In this document: positions 51,608-61,062 of the stretch, piece after piece
Layout of the letters: each line of letters begins with the position of its first letter
Numbering within the stretch: the stretch's first letter is position 1
Assembly: GCA_964636985.1 (NCBI GenBank)
Contig: CAZWSX010000001.1
Location: forward strand, 620,001 to 684,000
Direction of reading: 5' to 3'
Length of the DNA stretch: 64,000 nt
Source: CAZWSX01 sp964636985
Lineage (GTDB): Bacteria; Planctomycetota; Planctomycetia; Pirellulales; Pirellulaceae
The notes under the pieces: generated by a model
Databases searched by the model: none
Told to the model about the DNA's origin: nothing
The model's input: only the letters and a program-made list of their open reading frames with translations
Program-made: the position numbers and the translations under genes

Positions 51608-54394
51608 CAGTGGAACCGGTGGCGAAATTGGCATCGCTTCTTCGTCTTCGATTGTCTCTTCCTTGGGCACGCGGACGATCGCGGCGACGGTGTCCCCTTC
51701 GTCGAGGTTCATGATCCGCACGCCTTGCGTGTTGCGGCCGATCACGCTCACGCCCGACGCCGGGGTCCGTTGGAGTTTGCCACGGGCAGTCATCATCAGG
51801 ATCTCGTGATCGTCGGTCACGGCAGCGATGCCGATGACTGGACCGTTACGCGTTGTCGTTCGGATATCGCGAACACCCAAGCCGCCGCGACCCTTGGTCG
51901 GATAGCGGGCACCGCTGTCTTCTCCTTCTTCACCGCCTTCTTCTTCGACGACTGGTTCGGAAGGGGCCTCAGTTGCGGTTGCCGTTTCGTCCTCGGCTGG
52001 CTCGACATCGGGCTCGCTGCTGTTGGGGCCGAAGGGCGTTCGCTTGCCGTAGCCGTTTTCGCAAACCGTGAGGAGCGTGGCGCTGGGATCGGCGACCACC
52101 ATGCCAACGCACGAGTCGCCGGCGCGAAGGCGAATGCCCTTCACCCCTTGAGCATTGCGGCCCGACGAACGGACCAGCGATTGCTTGAAGCGGCAAGCTT
52201 GTCCCTTGGCCGAGGCCATCAGGATTTCGTCACCCTTCTTCAGCAGAGCGACCGAGACCAGTTCGTCTCCTTCGCGGAGGCTGATCGCGATGATGCCGCC
52301 TTTTTTCGGACGGCTGTATTGCTCGAGCGGCGTCTTCTTCACCAAGCCCTTGCGGGTGGCCATCACCAGAAAGTGGTCGGGCAAATCGTAGTTGCGAATC
52401 GCCAGGCAGCTGGCGATTTGTTCGCCTTCAGCAAGCGTGAGAAGGTTGATGATCGCCCGGCCGCGGCTTTCGCGACTCAGTTCAGGCAGGTCGTACACCT
52501 TTTGCCAGTAGACCTTCCCCATGTTCGTGAAGAACATCAGGTAGTCGTGCGTGCTGGCGACGAACAGGTGCTCGATCGGATCTTCGTCCTCGGTAGTCGC
52601 TCCCTTGAGTCCCTTGCCGCCGCGGCGCTGAGCGCGGTAGGTGTTGCTGGGCGTGCGTTTGATGTAGCCACGCGTGCTGATCGTGACCACCATTTGCTGC
52701 TCTTCGATCAGGTCTTCCAGATCGACGTTGCCTAGCTCTTCGCCGGTGATCTCGGTGCGGCGCTTGTCGCCGAACCGTTTCTTCATGTCGATCAGCTCTT
52801 GCCGGATCATCGCCAGGATGTTGGCTTCGTCCGACAGGATGCGCAGATACTCCTTGATCTCGGTCAAGATCTCGGCGTGCTCACCCCCGAGCCGCTCTTG
52901 CTCGAGGTTGACCAACTGGCCGAGCGTCATTCGCAGGATCGCGTCGGCTTGGACTGCGGTCAGCGGGTACGTATCGGAGACCCCGCGTTCCGATTGGAAC
53001 TGCGCGAAGCCATCGGCGCCGAGTGCCCGTTCCATCATCGAGGCCGGGCATTGGATGCCCATCAAGCCGACTTTGGCTTCGGCCTGCGTACGCGACGAGC
53101 GGATGATCCGAATGATCTCGTCGATATTAGCCAAGGCCATCAACAGACCTTCGACCACGTGTTTGCGGCGGCGCGCTTTGGCCAGCAGGAACTGGGTCCG
53201 CCGGCGGATCACCGTCACGCGGTGGCGGAGGAATTCGTCGAGCAGCTCCTTGAGGGATAGCTCGCGCGGTTTGCCGTCGACCAGCGCCAGCAAGATAATC
53301 GAGAACGAGTCTTGCAGCGGCGAGAACTGGTAGAGCTGGGCCAGAACGACGTCCGGGTTGGCATCCTTCTTGAGGTCGATCACCAGGTGGACCGGGTGTT
53401 CGAGGTTGCTCAAGTCGGTGATGCCGCGAATCCCTTTGATCTTGTCTTCGTTGACAAGCTCGGCAATCCGCTCGACGACGCGGTCGCGCGTGGCCTGATA
53501 AGGAATTTCGTCGACGACGATGCGGTACGAGTCGCGCTTGACCTCTTCGATTTTTGCTCGTGCGCGGAGGACCATATTGCTGCGGCCCGTCATGTAACCG
53601 CGGCGGATGCCGCTTCGCCCGCAGATGACGCCGCCGGTGGGGAAGTCTGGCCCTGGGATAATTTCCATCAGTTGGTCGATGGAGACGCCGGGATCATCGA
53701 TCACGCGAACGAGGGCGTCACAGACTTCGCCGAGGTTGTGGGGCGGAATCGAGGTCGCCATCCCAACGGCGATCCCTTGCGCGCCGTTGACCAGCAGGTT
53801 GGGGAACTTCGACGGCAGAACCGTCGGTTCCTGCCGCGTTTCGCTGTAGTTCGGGACGTAGTCGACGGTGTCGAGTTCCAGGTCCTCGAGCATCATCGAC
53901 GAGAACGGTGAGAGCCGCGCTTCGGTATACCGCATGGCAGCCGGAGGAAGACCGGCGATCGAACCGAAGTTCCCTTGCTTGTCGATGAGCAGCGCGCGGG
54001 TGTTCCACTCTTGCGCCATCCGGACCAGCGTCGGGTAAATCACCGCTTCGCCATGCGGGTGGTAGTTCCCGCTGGTGTCGCCCGAGATCTTGGCGCACTT
54101 GACGCGTTTTGAGCCGGGCGACAGGTTGAGGTCGTTCATGGCAACCAGAATCCGCCGCTGCGAAGGTTTCAAGCCGTCGCGTGCGTCGGGCAAGGCGCGG
54201 CTGACGATCACGCTCATGGCGTACGTCAGGTAACTCTCTTTGAGTTCGTCTTCGATCGATTGATCGACGACCTTACCACCGTGCGCGTCGCTGTTGTTCC
54301 TCTCCCCTGCCCCGCCGCTTTCTCCATTTCCATTGCCCGAGTTGCCGCTACCTGAGTTGGCACCGCCAGGGATATCGTCTTCTTCACCGGCCAA
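51548..54394 (-). CDS. gyrA: DNA gyrase subunit A
   Basis: 948 residues. It breaks and rejoins DNA with GyrB to introduce negative supercoils. The catalytic tyrosine is about residue 156 (AAMRYTEARL), shifted by an N-terminal extension rich in Gly, Ser and Asn. The GyrA box QRRGGKG near 588 distinguishes it from ParC. The C-terminal beta-pinwheel carries an inserted acidic, low-complexity segment (about residues 787-831) and the protein ends in an acidic/Pro-rich tail. gyrB is not in the window. Confidence 0.96.
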   Translation of the reverse strand: MAGEEDDIPGGANSGSGNSGNGNGESGGAGERNNSDAHGGKVVDQSIEDELKESYLTYAMSVIVSRALPDARDGLKPSQRRILVAMNDLNLSPGSKRVKCAKISGDTSGNYHPHGEAVIYPTLVRMAQEWNTRALLIDKQGNFGSIAGLPPAAMRYTEARLSPFSSMMLEDLELDTVDYVPNYSETRQEPTVLPSKFPNLLVNGAQGIAVGMATSIPPHNLGEVCDALVRVIDDPGVSIDQLMEIIPGPDFPTGGVICGRSGIRRGYMTGRSNMVLRARAKIEEVKRDSYRIVVDEIPYQATRDRVVERIAELVNEDKIKGIRGITDLSNLEHPVHLVIDLKKDANPDVVLAQLYQFSPLQDSFSIILLALVDGKPRELSLKELLDEFLRHRVTVIRRRTQFLLAKARRRKHVVEGLLMALANIDEIIRIIRSSRTQAEAKVGLMGIQCPASMMERALGADGFAQFQSERGVSDTYPLTAVQADAILRMTLGQLVNLEQERLGGEHAEILTEIKEYLRILSDEANILAMIRQELIDMKKRFGDKRRTEITGEELGNVDLEDLIEEQQMVVTISTRGYIKRTPSNTYRAQRRGGKGLKGATTEDEDPIEHLFVASTHDYLMFFTNMGKVYWQKVYDLPELSRESRGRAIINLLTLAEGEQIASCLAIRNYDLPDHFLVMATRKGLVKKTPLEQYSRPKKGGIIAISLREGDELVSVALLKKGDEILMASAKGQACRFKQSLVRSSGRNAQGVKGIRLRAGDSCVGMVVADPSATLLTVCENGYGKRTPFGPNSSEPDVEPAEDETATATEAPSEPVVEEEGGEEGEDSGARYPTKGRGGLGVRDIRTTTRNGPVIGIAAVTDDHEILMMTARGKLQRTPASGVSVIGRNTQGVRIMNLDEGDTVAAIVRVPKEETIEDEEAMPISPPVPLSPPAAGAEPTVKGGEDTAE

Positions 54395-54858
54395 GAGGAG
54401 AGTCCTTTCACAAGAGAATCAAAGGGAGCGAAATGGGCTGTGCGCCGCGTGGTGCGAATCGCAAAAAGGCTTGTCAGTTCAATGGGCGCAGATGGAAAAA
54501 TCGATTCCGATTTCGCGCCGCAGATTGGCCCGTTTTGGTGCCAGAGAGCTCTTCGAAACCGCTGTTTTTCGTACGTCTCTTTTTACCAAAAATGGGCCTC
54601 TCTCACAATGCGTAGTCCGTCGGTTTGGCTTTTCTTAAGTGCTTGCCGTGAAAGGGTTTGCGGCGAGTCTTTTCGAGGCTGCCAGAGGCCTTTAAAGTTG
54701 GCCTCCAAAGGGCTGTTTTTCATCGGTTTGTCGAGTCCGATTTCCGCCTTCGTTCGCTTAAGGAGATGGGCATCATTCGCTGTTCTCAAGTGGTTAGCGA
54801 GTGTGAATAATGTGGCCTCCCAGACGTTCCTCTCTCTTTGATCATTGAATCCTTCCCT
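54395..54858. other. Intergenic region, 464 bp, upstream of gyrA
   Basis: The divergent promoter region of gyrA and the next gene. Several short frames exist on both strands but none shows protein-like sequence. No repeat module of the A/B/C family is present. Confidence 0.4.
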
Positions 54859-55662
54859 ATGTCTTTTCAATCCTCGGGCGACTCGATTTCTGCTTCTCAC
54901 AATGGGCCGGGCGCGAATGGGACCTCTGCGAGCTTGTCGCGATGGACGCTTCCCGGCGTGATCGGCGCCATTTTGCTCGGCGGTGCCGCGGGCTTGTGGG
55001 CGCAAGACAATGCTGGCAAGCGACCGCCGGGCAAGGATAAGGACAAAGACAAGGATAAGGTGGTCAAGATCTCGAACGACCCCGAGATTCGCAAACTCCA
55101 AGCAGCGTTTGTGAAGGACGCGGAGATCCTGGCCAAGAAGTACGAAAAAGAAAAGGATTTCAGCAAGGCCCGCGACGTGTACCAGGAGATTCTCAAAATC
55201 GCGCCCGCGCACCAGCAAGCAAACCAGCGCATGAGCGAGATCATGCAGTACGAAATGGCGGCCAAGAGCCACAAGTTCTCGATCAGCGCGAAAGACGATT
55301 GGCAAGATACGGGCGTCACCGCGATCGAGGACCGCCCGTTGAACATCCGCGCTACCGGCAAGTGGACGCTGCGGATCGAAGCTCAAATCGGACCCGAAGG
55401 GATGCCCATCGCGAAAGAACTGCGCGACTTCGACCCGGGTTGCCTGGTGGGAATGATCGAAGGTCCCGACAAGGATGATAACAAGCCGTTTGTAATCGGC
55501 GCCGAGAAGCAGTTTATCCCCAAGGTAAGCGGCAAACTCCTGATGCGGATCTTCGACAACGACACGCGCGACAACGAGGGCTCGGTCGACGTCGAAGTAA
55601 TGGGGATGTTCGACTCCGACAAGCTGGAACAACCTGGCAAAAAGAAGAAGACGGGGAAGTAA
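54859..55662 (+). CDS. Exported protein with PA-IL (LecA)-like domain
   Basis: 267 residues from the ATG at 54859. A membrane or signal segment lies at about 30-48 (LPGVIGAILLGGAAGLWA), followed by a Lys-Asp repeat and a helical region (70-140) resembling a tetratricopeptide unit (ARDVYQEILKIAPAHQQANQ). The C-terminal 120 residues fit the galactose-lectin PA-IL pattern: DDWQDTGV, LNIRATGKWTL, PGCLVGMIEG and RIFDNDTRDNEGSVDVEVMG. Sugar binding is inferred; calcium ligands were not checked. It is 9 bp from the next small gene. Confidence 0.78.
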   Translation: MSFQSSGDSISASHNGPGANGTSASLSRWTLPGVIGAILLGGAAGLWAQDNAGKRPPGKDKDKDKDKVVKISNDPEIRKLQAAFVKDAEILAKKYEKEKDFSKARDVYQEILKIAPAHQQANQRMSEIMQYEMAAKSHKFSISAKDDWQDTGVTAIEDRPLNIRATGKWTLRIEAQIGPEGMPIAKELRDFDPGCLVGMIEGPDKDDNKPFVIGAEKQFIPKVSGKLLMRIFDNDTRDNEGSVDVEVMGMFDSDKLEQPGKKKKTGK

Positions 55663-55671
55663 GGGGATAGC

Positions 55672-55947
55672 ATGCCCGCCGAGAATTCATCCCAGGGAGA
55701 TTGGGACCCTCGGAGCGTGCGAGATATTTCATTCTCGATCTGGGCTCAGTTGAACTGCGAGTGCGCCAAGTGCGGACTCGTTGAGGACCTTCCGCAGACC
55801 GAGCTCATCGAGACCGACCCCATTGCCTGGAGCGAGATCGTGGGCCCGATCCTGTACTCCAAAGGATGGGCAGCGCCGCACGAGTTTTGCTTGATTTGCC
55901 CTGGCTGCGTTCAGGCAGGCGCCGACATTTCGCGCGCGGCGAATTGA
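55672..55947 (+). CDS. Small zinc-binding-type protein
   Basis: 91 residues, starting 9 bp after the lectin-like gene. Cysteines at 29, 31 and 34 (CECAKC) and near 75-80 (CLICPGC) can form one zinc site. Otherwise acidic. Its 3' end overlaps the end of the convergent membrane-protein gene by 37 bp. Function unknown. Confidence 0.6.
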   Translation: MPAENSSQGDWDPRSVRDISFSIWAQLNCECAKCGLVEDLPQTELIETDPIAWSEIVGPILYSKGWAAPHEFCLICPGCVQAGADISRAAN

Positions 55948-56540
55948 GGCGGCTCGCCCCACTGCTCGCGCAGGCTCTTGTCGCCTAGTGTCTGTTCGAT
56001 CTGGGCGACGACTTCTTGTGGATTCCAGAGCCATTCTCCCTGATTCTCGATCGGCAGCGTCCTATCCCAAAGTGGGCGCTCTTGGGTCTTCAGCACCCAC
56101 TCATGGCGCGACGCGAGTTCGGTTGGCGTGATCGATTCGCAGCCGGTTATGCCCAGGAGAAGAATGGGGACCCGGTGCTCTTCTATCGTTCGGTAGCCAA
56201 GCTTCGCGCCAAGGATTTCGTCCCACTTGATGCGATGAAAGTGACTCTTCGCTGGACGCCAGAAAAGGAAAAATGCCCCCGACCATTCCCAGGAGATTCC
56301 ATTGCGGTCGAAGAACATCACGACCCCGTTTTTTCGGAGTTCCGATAGCCCAACCCAGACAACGAGCGGTCCGACCAGGAACATTATGACGGCCGCAAAT
56401 GGCATGAACCAGAAAAACTCGAGCACGGGTGTGTTGCGAACCATTCCAACCAAAAAAGCAATTGTGACCAGCTCACACAGCGTTGCCGTGATCCACACCG
56501 TCGATTTGCTCGAGACAAATTTGCGAGCGACGATGGTCAT
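55911..56540 (-). CDS. Hypothetical membrane protein
   Basis: 209 residues from the ATG at 56540 (MTIVARKFVSS); an upstream ATG at 56621 overlaps the previous gene and is possible. Two hydrophobic segments near the N-terminus (TLCELVTIAFLVGMV; FAAVIMFLVGPLVVWVGL) are followed by a soluble part rich in Trp and Glu (NGISWEW; ESITPTELASRHEWVL). No recognised family. Last of a run of small genes on this strand. Confidence 0.65.
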   Translation of the reverse strand: MTIVARKFVSSKSTVWITATLCELVTIAFLVGMVRNTPVLEFFWFMPFAAVIMFLVGPLVVWVGLSELRKNGVVMFFDRNGISWEWSGAFFLFWRPAKSHFHRIKWDEILGAKLGYRTIEEHRVPILLLGITGCESITPTELASRHEWVLKTQERPLWDRTLPIENQGEWLWNPQEVVAQIEQTLGDKSLREQWGEPPQFAAREMSAPA

Positions 56541-56574
56541 GGGATTGGAACGAACCTGAGGGAAGACGATTTCG

Positions 56575-57033
56575 CTATTCTCGTTCACCGTAGCCCACTT
56601 TGAAGTACCAATCCACGGCATCGAGATTCCAGTCCCTTAGCGACAACCGCCCCAGGATTTTGTCCTCGCCATATTTCTCGCGTAGCCAGTGGCCGTTGAT
56701 TCGCTCGCCGAGCCGCAGCTTCAGCCAAGGAATGCATTTGCCTTGACGGTCGATCTGCAATTGAAGGTGCATCAGCGATACGGTTTGATCTGAGATCAAA
56801 ATCGCGATGGCGACGATATCAACTTCTCGCGCGCCTGTTTTTGTTGCGCGAATGGGATCGACCCCATCAAGGACTTCATCCCACTCGGAGCAGGCATTGC
56901 TGAGCACGTCCGGCAAATACCACTCTAGCCCGTTGCAGGCTTCCCGTAGTTCCGGGCAACGCTCTAACTCGGCGCCGATTGGCGTTCGCTCAAGGAGAAG
57001 ATGAAAGTTTTTGGCGGCGCGCTCTTCGCTCAT
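56575..57033 (-). CDS. Hypothetical protein
   Basis: 152 residues, soluble, acidic. It has clear helical and strand segments (CPELREACNGLEWYLPDVL; REVDIVAIAILI; VSLMHLQLQIDRQGKCIPWL) and ends ALDVDWYF-like (NLDAVDWYFKVGYG). No family is recognised. It starts 18 bp after the next gene upstream. Confidence 0.65.
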   Translation of the reverse strand: MSEERAAKNFHLLLERTPIGAELERCPELREACNGLEWYLPDVLSNACSEWDEVLDGVDPIRATKTGAREVDIVAIAILISDQTVSLMHLQLQIDRQGKCIPWLKLRLGERINGHWLREKYGEDKILGRLSLRDWNLDAVDWYFKVGYGERE

Positions 57034-57051
57034 GCATATCTCCCGGGCGTG

Positions 57052-57480
57052 CTAATGTGCCGGATCGACCTCAAAAAATGGTCCATCGTCGTATTCGTAG
57101 CGACGTGGGTTAGGGGGCGTAAGGTGTTTTGTAGCCTCGCAGACGACCCCTTCTTCGACAATCACGTGAACATTGTTAATCGTGATGGGCCCCAGTTCCG
57201 CATAGCCCCGATCCTTCATGAGCTGGTGGAATCGATTGATCCATTTTGGTGCGTTTCGCGCGCCCATGGCGAATGGGAAGTGGCAGCCAAGTTCGACGCA
57301 GCAGTAACGTGTTCCCGGCTTGAACGTCAGAATGAGATCGAAGTGGGCGCCGTCATCCGTCACGTTGACGACCTCGACACCGTAATAATCGGGGCCGCCC
57401 GCTCCGAAATACGATCGGTTGCGCGCGAACAGGGCGCACATAACTTGCTGCAGTGCACTCTGTAATTCCGTCCTTTCCAT
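57052..57480 (-). CDS. Hypothetical protein
   Basis: 142 residues. A Cys-rich central strand (GTRYCCVELGCHFPF) and a C-terminal GPITINNVHVIVEEGVVCEA stand out. No membrane segment. The family is not recognised. It lies in the same close run as its neighbours, 32 bp after the next gene upstream. Confidence 0.65.
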   Translation of the reverse strand: MERTELQSALQQVMCALFARNRSYFGAGGPDYYGVEVVNVTDDGAHFDLILTFKPGTRYCCVELGCHFPFAMGARNAPKWINRFHQLMKDRGYAELGPITINNVHVIVEEGVVCEATKHLTPPNPRRYEYDDGPFFEVDPAH

Positions 57481-57512
57481 TCGTATGCGTTTGGTTCACG
57501 CTTCAATTTGGC

Positions 57513-58073
57513 CTACTTGAGACTCATTTGTTCGCGAGTGACCACCTCGATTTTATTTTGCCAGTATCGGATGGATTCGCTCCGTCCTTTCGCCGTATGA
57601 GGACACTGGCAAACCCGAACGTGCACCAGTTGCTCCTCGTATTCTTTTTTCTTCGCGGCCAAATAGTCTCGGTAACTGGTCCTGGTCATCGGAATTCCAC
57701 GCGATGCCCTAAGGCCGTCAATGTAGAAACAGTGGCCGACGCGGTGCATTCCCTGAAGCCTCTTCCAGGCTTTCAAATCGTTCTGCCTCGGCAGCCTGAA
57801 ATTGAGCCCCATGTTGACCATGGATTGGCCACACTCTGGGCACCTATGAGTCGCGTTGTGATACTGATTGAACAGGTCAATAACGCGATGCCCAAGTTCC
57901 CGTTCGCGTCTCGCAAGTGTCTTTGTCCACTTCGGGAGGGAATTGAGTTCCCGGTAAACGTGTCCAAGTCCACGAGGTCGGAAGAAGTCTTCAACGGTCG
58001 GCTGCTTGAACCCCTTGCGACACGAAAGGCACGCAAAGTGGCGTTTGTATTCCTTACAGGAGTTCCGGTACAT
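57513..58073 (-). CDS. Hypothetical protein with two cysteine pairs
   Basis: 186 residues, basic. An N-terminal CxxC (FACLSCRKGFKQP) and a central CxxC (HRCPECGQSMVNMG) would give one zinc ribbon. The rest is basic and helical (YLAAKKKEYEEQLVHVRVCQ). A nucleic-acid-binding role is possible. By eye it is more AT-rich than the housekeeping genes. Confidence 0.65.
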   Translation of the reverse strand: MYRNSCKEYKRHFACLSCRKGFKQPTVEDFFRPRGLGHVYRELNSLPKWTKTLARRERELGHRVIDLFNQYHNATHRCPECGQSMVNMGLNFRLPRQNDLKAWKRLQGMHRVGHCFYIDGLRASRGIPMTRTSYRDYLAAKKKEYEEQLVHVRVCQCPHTAKGRSESIRYWQNKIEVVTREQMSLK

Positions 58074-58168
58074 AAATTACCTCTCCCACCGCGATGGTCC
58101 TTTTTCCCCAAGGCGTGACACCTGACGTGCAAGGAAGGTTCGCCGTCCTTCCGTAAATCGGAGCCATT

Positions 58169-58495
58169 TCAGCGACGGAACAATGCGGCGAAATGGATGA
58201 TAGCGATAACAGCTGTCGATATCACGTTTCCGGCGATGGCAAAGGCGACCAACGAACAGATCATGGCACCATTGATGCACGTCGTCTGCATATTGCGAAA
58301 CCACAGAACAGCGACGACGATCGCCACGGCCACTGCCCAATAAGGCCCGATGATTATGGCCGACAAGTACGGCGCCAAAAAAGCGACGACGGCAAGCACC
58401 AGGAAAGAAAGTGCTCCCCAGTCGACCAGCGTGTCGTCTGGACTTGGCGGCCCCTGTGAGTCATTCGATTGGTCGGACGTCGTGGTTGGCTTCAT
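58169..58495 (-). CDS. Small membrane protein
   Basis: 108 residues from the ATG at 58495. A short Ser/Asp/Pro-rich N-terminus (residues 1-27) is followed by three or four hydrophobic segments (ALSFLVLAVVAFLAPYLSAI; WAVAVAIVVAVLWF; ICSLVAFAIAGNVISTAVIA). No family recognised. Confidence 0.6.
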   Translation of the reverse strand: MKPTTTSDQSNDSQGPPSPDDTLVDWGALSFLVLAVVAFLAPYLSAIIIGPYWAVAVAIVVAVLWFRNMQTTCINGAMICSLVAFAIAGNVISTAVIAIIHFAALFRR

Positions 58496-58523
58496 CGATG
58501 CTCGCTGCTGTGCTCTAGAGAAG

Positions 58524-58862
58524 CTAGCCCTCGCCACAATACTCACGATGGTCAGGCAAAAGGCACCGTTCTATCCAGTCATCCCAATTTTTGTAGCTGA
58601 CCGTGTGGGGCCATTGAGGATTGGGTTCGATGTAGCCCGACCAAGTCAAGTGAACGACAGCCAACGGCATTGCGAGATTATCGGTGGCAAACAAGACGTC
58701 ATCGCAATCAACGCGCCGGGCGACGACCGCTACCGAGAGCCCGTGCAAGACATGGTCGGGTGGCACCTCTCTCAACAATTCCTGAAGGAGGGCATCACCG
58801 TGCCCATCAACTGGCTCCCAGGGCTCGAGCCACTGGAGATGAGGCGGTGGTTTCCGAGTCAT
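58524..58862 (-). CDS. Hypothetical protein
   Basis: 112 residues from the ATG at 58862 (MTRKPPPHLQWLEPWEPV); an upstream ATG at 58889 would overlap yjbQ-like gene. The end LTWSGYIEPNPQWPHTVSYK and DDWIERCLLPDHREY resembles a group of uncharacterised bacterial proteins I have seen annotated only as hypothetical. It starts 16 bp after the stop of the next gene. Confidence 0.68.
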   Translation of the reverse strand: MTRKPPPHLQWLEPWEPVDGHGDALLQELLREVPPDHVLHGLSVAVVARRVDCDDVLFATDNLAMPLAVVHLTWSGYIEPNPQWPHTVSYKNWDDWIERCLLPDHREYCGEG

Positions 58863-58878
58863 GGCCAACTTCCCGAAG

Positions 58879-59301
<423 letters not shown>

Positions 59302-59438
59302 GGGGATATTTTAGCCCACCGAGATCACTGGCTGTCGACACGAACGTTCAATGCGAAAACAAGACGCCCCCATTGTCAACACGGTTCGGACTGTACGGCT
59401 CTCGAAGAACACTCTTTAAAGCATGTTGGAAGAATAGC

Positions 59439-59642
59439 TCACCGACCCCTATTTTCGAGATTGGACACCGTTTGGTGCAGGTCCGCTTCAATTCCACCGC
59501 ATACTTTTAGGAAAGTCTTACGGCCCTGGATCAAGTACGGATCGCCATCACGTCCCATATCTACGAGCGCAGTGCGACAACGCTCGAAAAGCCGATTCAG
59601 TCTCGCGACTTGATTCGCTATTTCGTCATCGTCAATAGTCAT
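59439..59642 (-). CDS. Small hypothetical protein
   Basis: 67 residues, acidic, helical (NQVARLNRLFERCRTALVDM). The ATG overlaps the stop of an upstream frame (59632-59937) by 11 bases in the form gATGACTATTGA, suggesting translational coupling. No family recognised. Confidence 0.5.
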   Translation of the reverse strand: MTIDDDEIANQVARLNRLFERCRTALVDMGRDGDPYLIQGRKTFLKVCGGIEADLHQTVSNLENRGR

Positions 59643-59937
59643 CGCTTGCCCTTACGTACGCAAAGTCGGAGGTAGTCTTGCATCGCCAGAACATGGCATG
59701 CAAGAAAGCAGCGTCAGAGATCCAATTCAGGATTATATGGCTTAGAAATCCTGCTGGCGCTTCGCCTTGAAGAGATAGCGCAAGTTGCTCTGTGGACCGG
59801 CGACTATGCGTGGCAAAGGAAGCGGCTGATCGGCAGGCCACGTTGGTTAGCCAATTCGCTTCTACTTTTTCCCCGTAGTCGTCCGATACTTCGGCGCCGG
59901 TCCCGCTTCCTTGCCCGCAACTTGCGGGCGCAGCCAC
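59632..59937 (-). CDS. Possible small protein
   Basis: Up to 101 codons; the beginning overlaps the end of the convergent sugar-epimerase-like gene's coding region on the same strand, so a later GTG start (near 59850) is more likely. The only support is the coupled start of the next gene. Low confidence. Confidence 0.25.
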   Translation of the reverse strand: MAAPASCGQGSGTGAEVSDDYGEKVEANWLTNVACRSAASFATHSRRSTEQLALSLQGEAPAGFLSHIILNWISDAAFLHAMFWRCKTTSDFAYVRASDDY

Positions 59938-60785
59938 TCTAGGCCGTCGAGGTTGTCCATCAGGCGGAGGCGCATGTCGTCGCCGGTGTGGCCGAGGATG
60001 CCGATGGGGCCTGTGTACTTGCTGGCCGCGATGGTTTTGAGAAGTTGCAAGTCGCGCTCCCCTTCGCCGAGGGCCAGGATCTTGCGCCCTTTGCGTTCGC
60101 CGTCGACGTCCATGCCGTTCAGGTTGAGGACATCCAGGTGCGGGATGATTGCGTCGAGCATCTTGGCGAAGCGGTCGAGGTGGTCGTGCCCATGGTGCAG
60201 GTTGTAGACGATGCCCACGTTATCTTTGCCAATCTTGCTGATCACTTTGAGTTGGTTTTCGGGTTCGCCGAACCAGCCGCCGTGGTTGTAGAGCGAAACG
60301 CGGCAGCCGATTTTGCCGGCGGCTTCGGCGATGGGGCGGATGGCGCTCGCGGCGGCTTCGGCTTTTTCTTCGTCGCTCTTGCCGGGGGCGGGGTCGCCCA
60401 TCGTGATCCAGAGCTGCGTTTTGATGCCGTGTTTTTCGAGCAGGCCGAGGATTGTTTTGGCTTCGTCGTTGAGGCCGGCTGGGAACCAGACCGACGTGAG
60501 TTCGATTCCTTCCTTCTTGAGCAGGTCAAGCTCGTGGTCGAAGGTGGGGAGGTGCTCTGCCCGCCAGTCGTAGGCGTATTTTTTGAAGCCGAGTTCCTTG
60601 AGGACGGCGACCCGCTCGTCGGGGCCGCGCTTTTGGCTGTCGAAGGGGACGATGCACCAGGCGACCAGGTTGTCGCGGGCGAAGAGGTCCTTCTTGGGGT
60701 CGTCGGCGAGGAGTTTGCCGAGGGCCAGTGTTGATCCGGCGGCGATGGAGAACTGTAGAACCGTTCGGCGAGAGGGACGCGGCAT
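59862..60785 (-). CDS. Sugar phosphate isomerase/epimerase-like TIM-barrel protein with Tat leader
   Basis: 307 residues from the ATG at 60785. A twin-arginine leader is visible (PSRRTVLQFSIAAGSTLALG). The xylose-isomerase-like barrel follows, with VSLYNHGGWFGEPENQLKVI, GIVYNLHHGHDHLDRFAKML and IPHLDVLNLNG as metal-site strands. Exported members of this kind are common in planctomycetes near polysaccharide-degradation genes. Exact substrate unknown. A B-type palindrome lies in its 5' leader. Confidence 0.9.
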   Translation of the reverse strand: MPRPSRRTVLQFSIAAGSTLALGKLLADDPKKDLFARDNLVAWCIVPFDSQKRGPDERVAVLKELGFKKYAYDWRAEHLPTFDHELDLLKKEGIELTSVWFPAGLNDEAKTILGLLEKHGIKTQLWITMGDPAPGKSDEEKAEAAASAIRPIAEAAGKIGCRVSLYNHGGWFGEPENQLKVISKIGKDNVGIVYNLHHGHDHLDRFAKMLDAIIPHLDVLNLNGMDVDGERKGRKILALGEGERDLQLLKTIAASKYTGPIGILGHTGDDMRLRLMDNLDGLEWLRPQVAGKEAGPAPKYRTTTGKK

Positions 60786-60795
60786 GGGAGACTCC

Positions 60796-61029
60796 AAAGT
60801 AGGCCGGACAATCGTGTCCGGCAAAGGTGGGCGTGAGCGTTTTAGTTTACTTCAAGGCGCGGTAGGCGGCGCAGCTTGCTGCTCGATGTTGCGCCGAGGT
60901 GGTGAGTCCACTGCGCACAGACAGGATTGTCTGTGCCACTGTTTGAAGCTCGGCCGATTTTGGGAGACGGGCGGCTTTTTAAATGGTTGCTTCACTTTGC
61001 CCGGACTGGAAAGTCCGGGCTACTTTTTT
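60796..61029. repeat. Three B-type palindromes upstream of the epimerase-like gene
   Basis: Left arm CCGGACA/TGTCCGG with AAAGTAGG before it (60796-60830). Right arm GCACAGACA/TGTCTGTGC (60905-60943). Right arm variant CCCGGACT/AGTCCGGG followed by CTACTTTTTT (60998-61029). They fill the gap between the epimerase-like gene and fabI. Confidence 0.8.
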
Positions 61030-61062
61030 GTGGAGCCTCACTGTCGCTTGGGATCTACTTTT

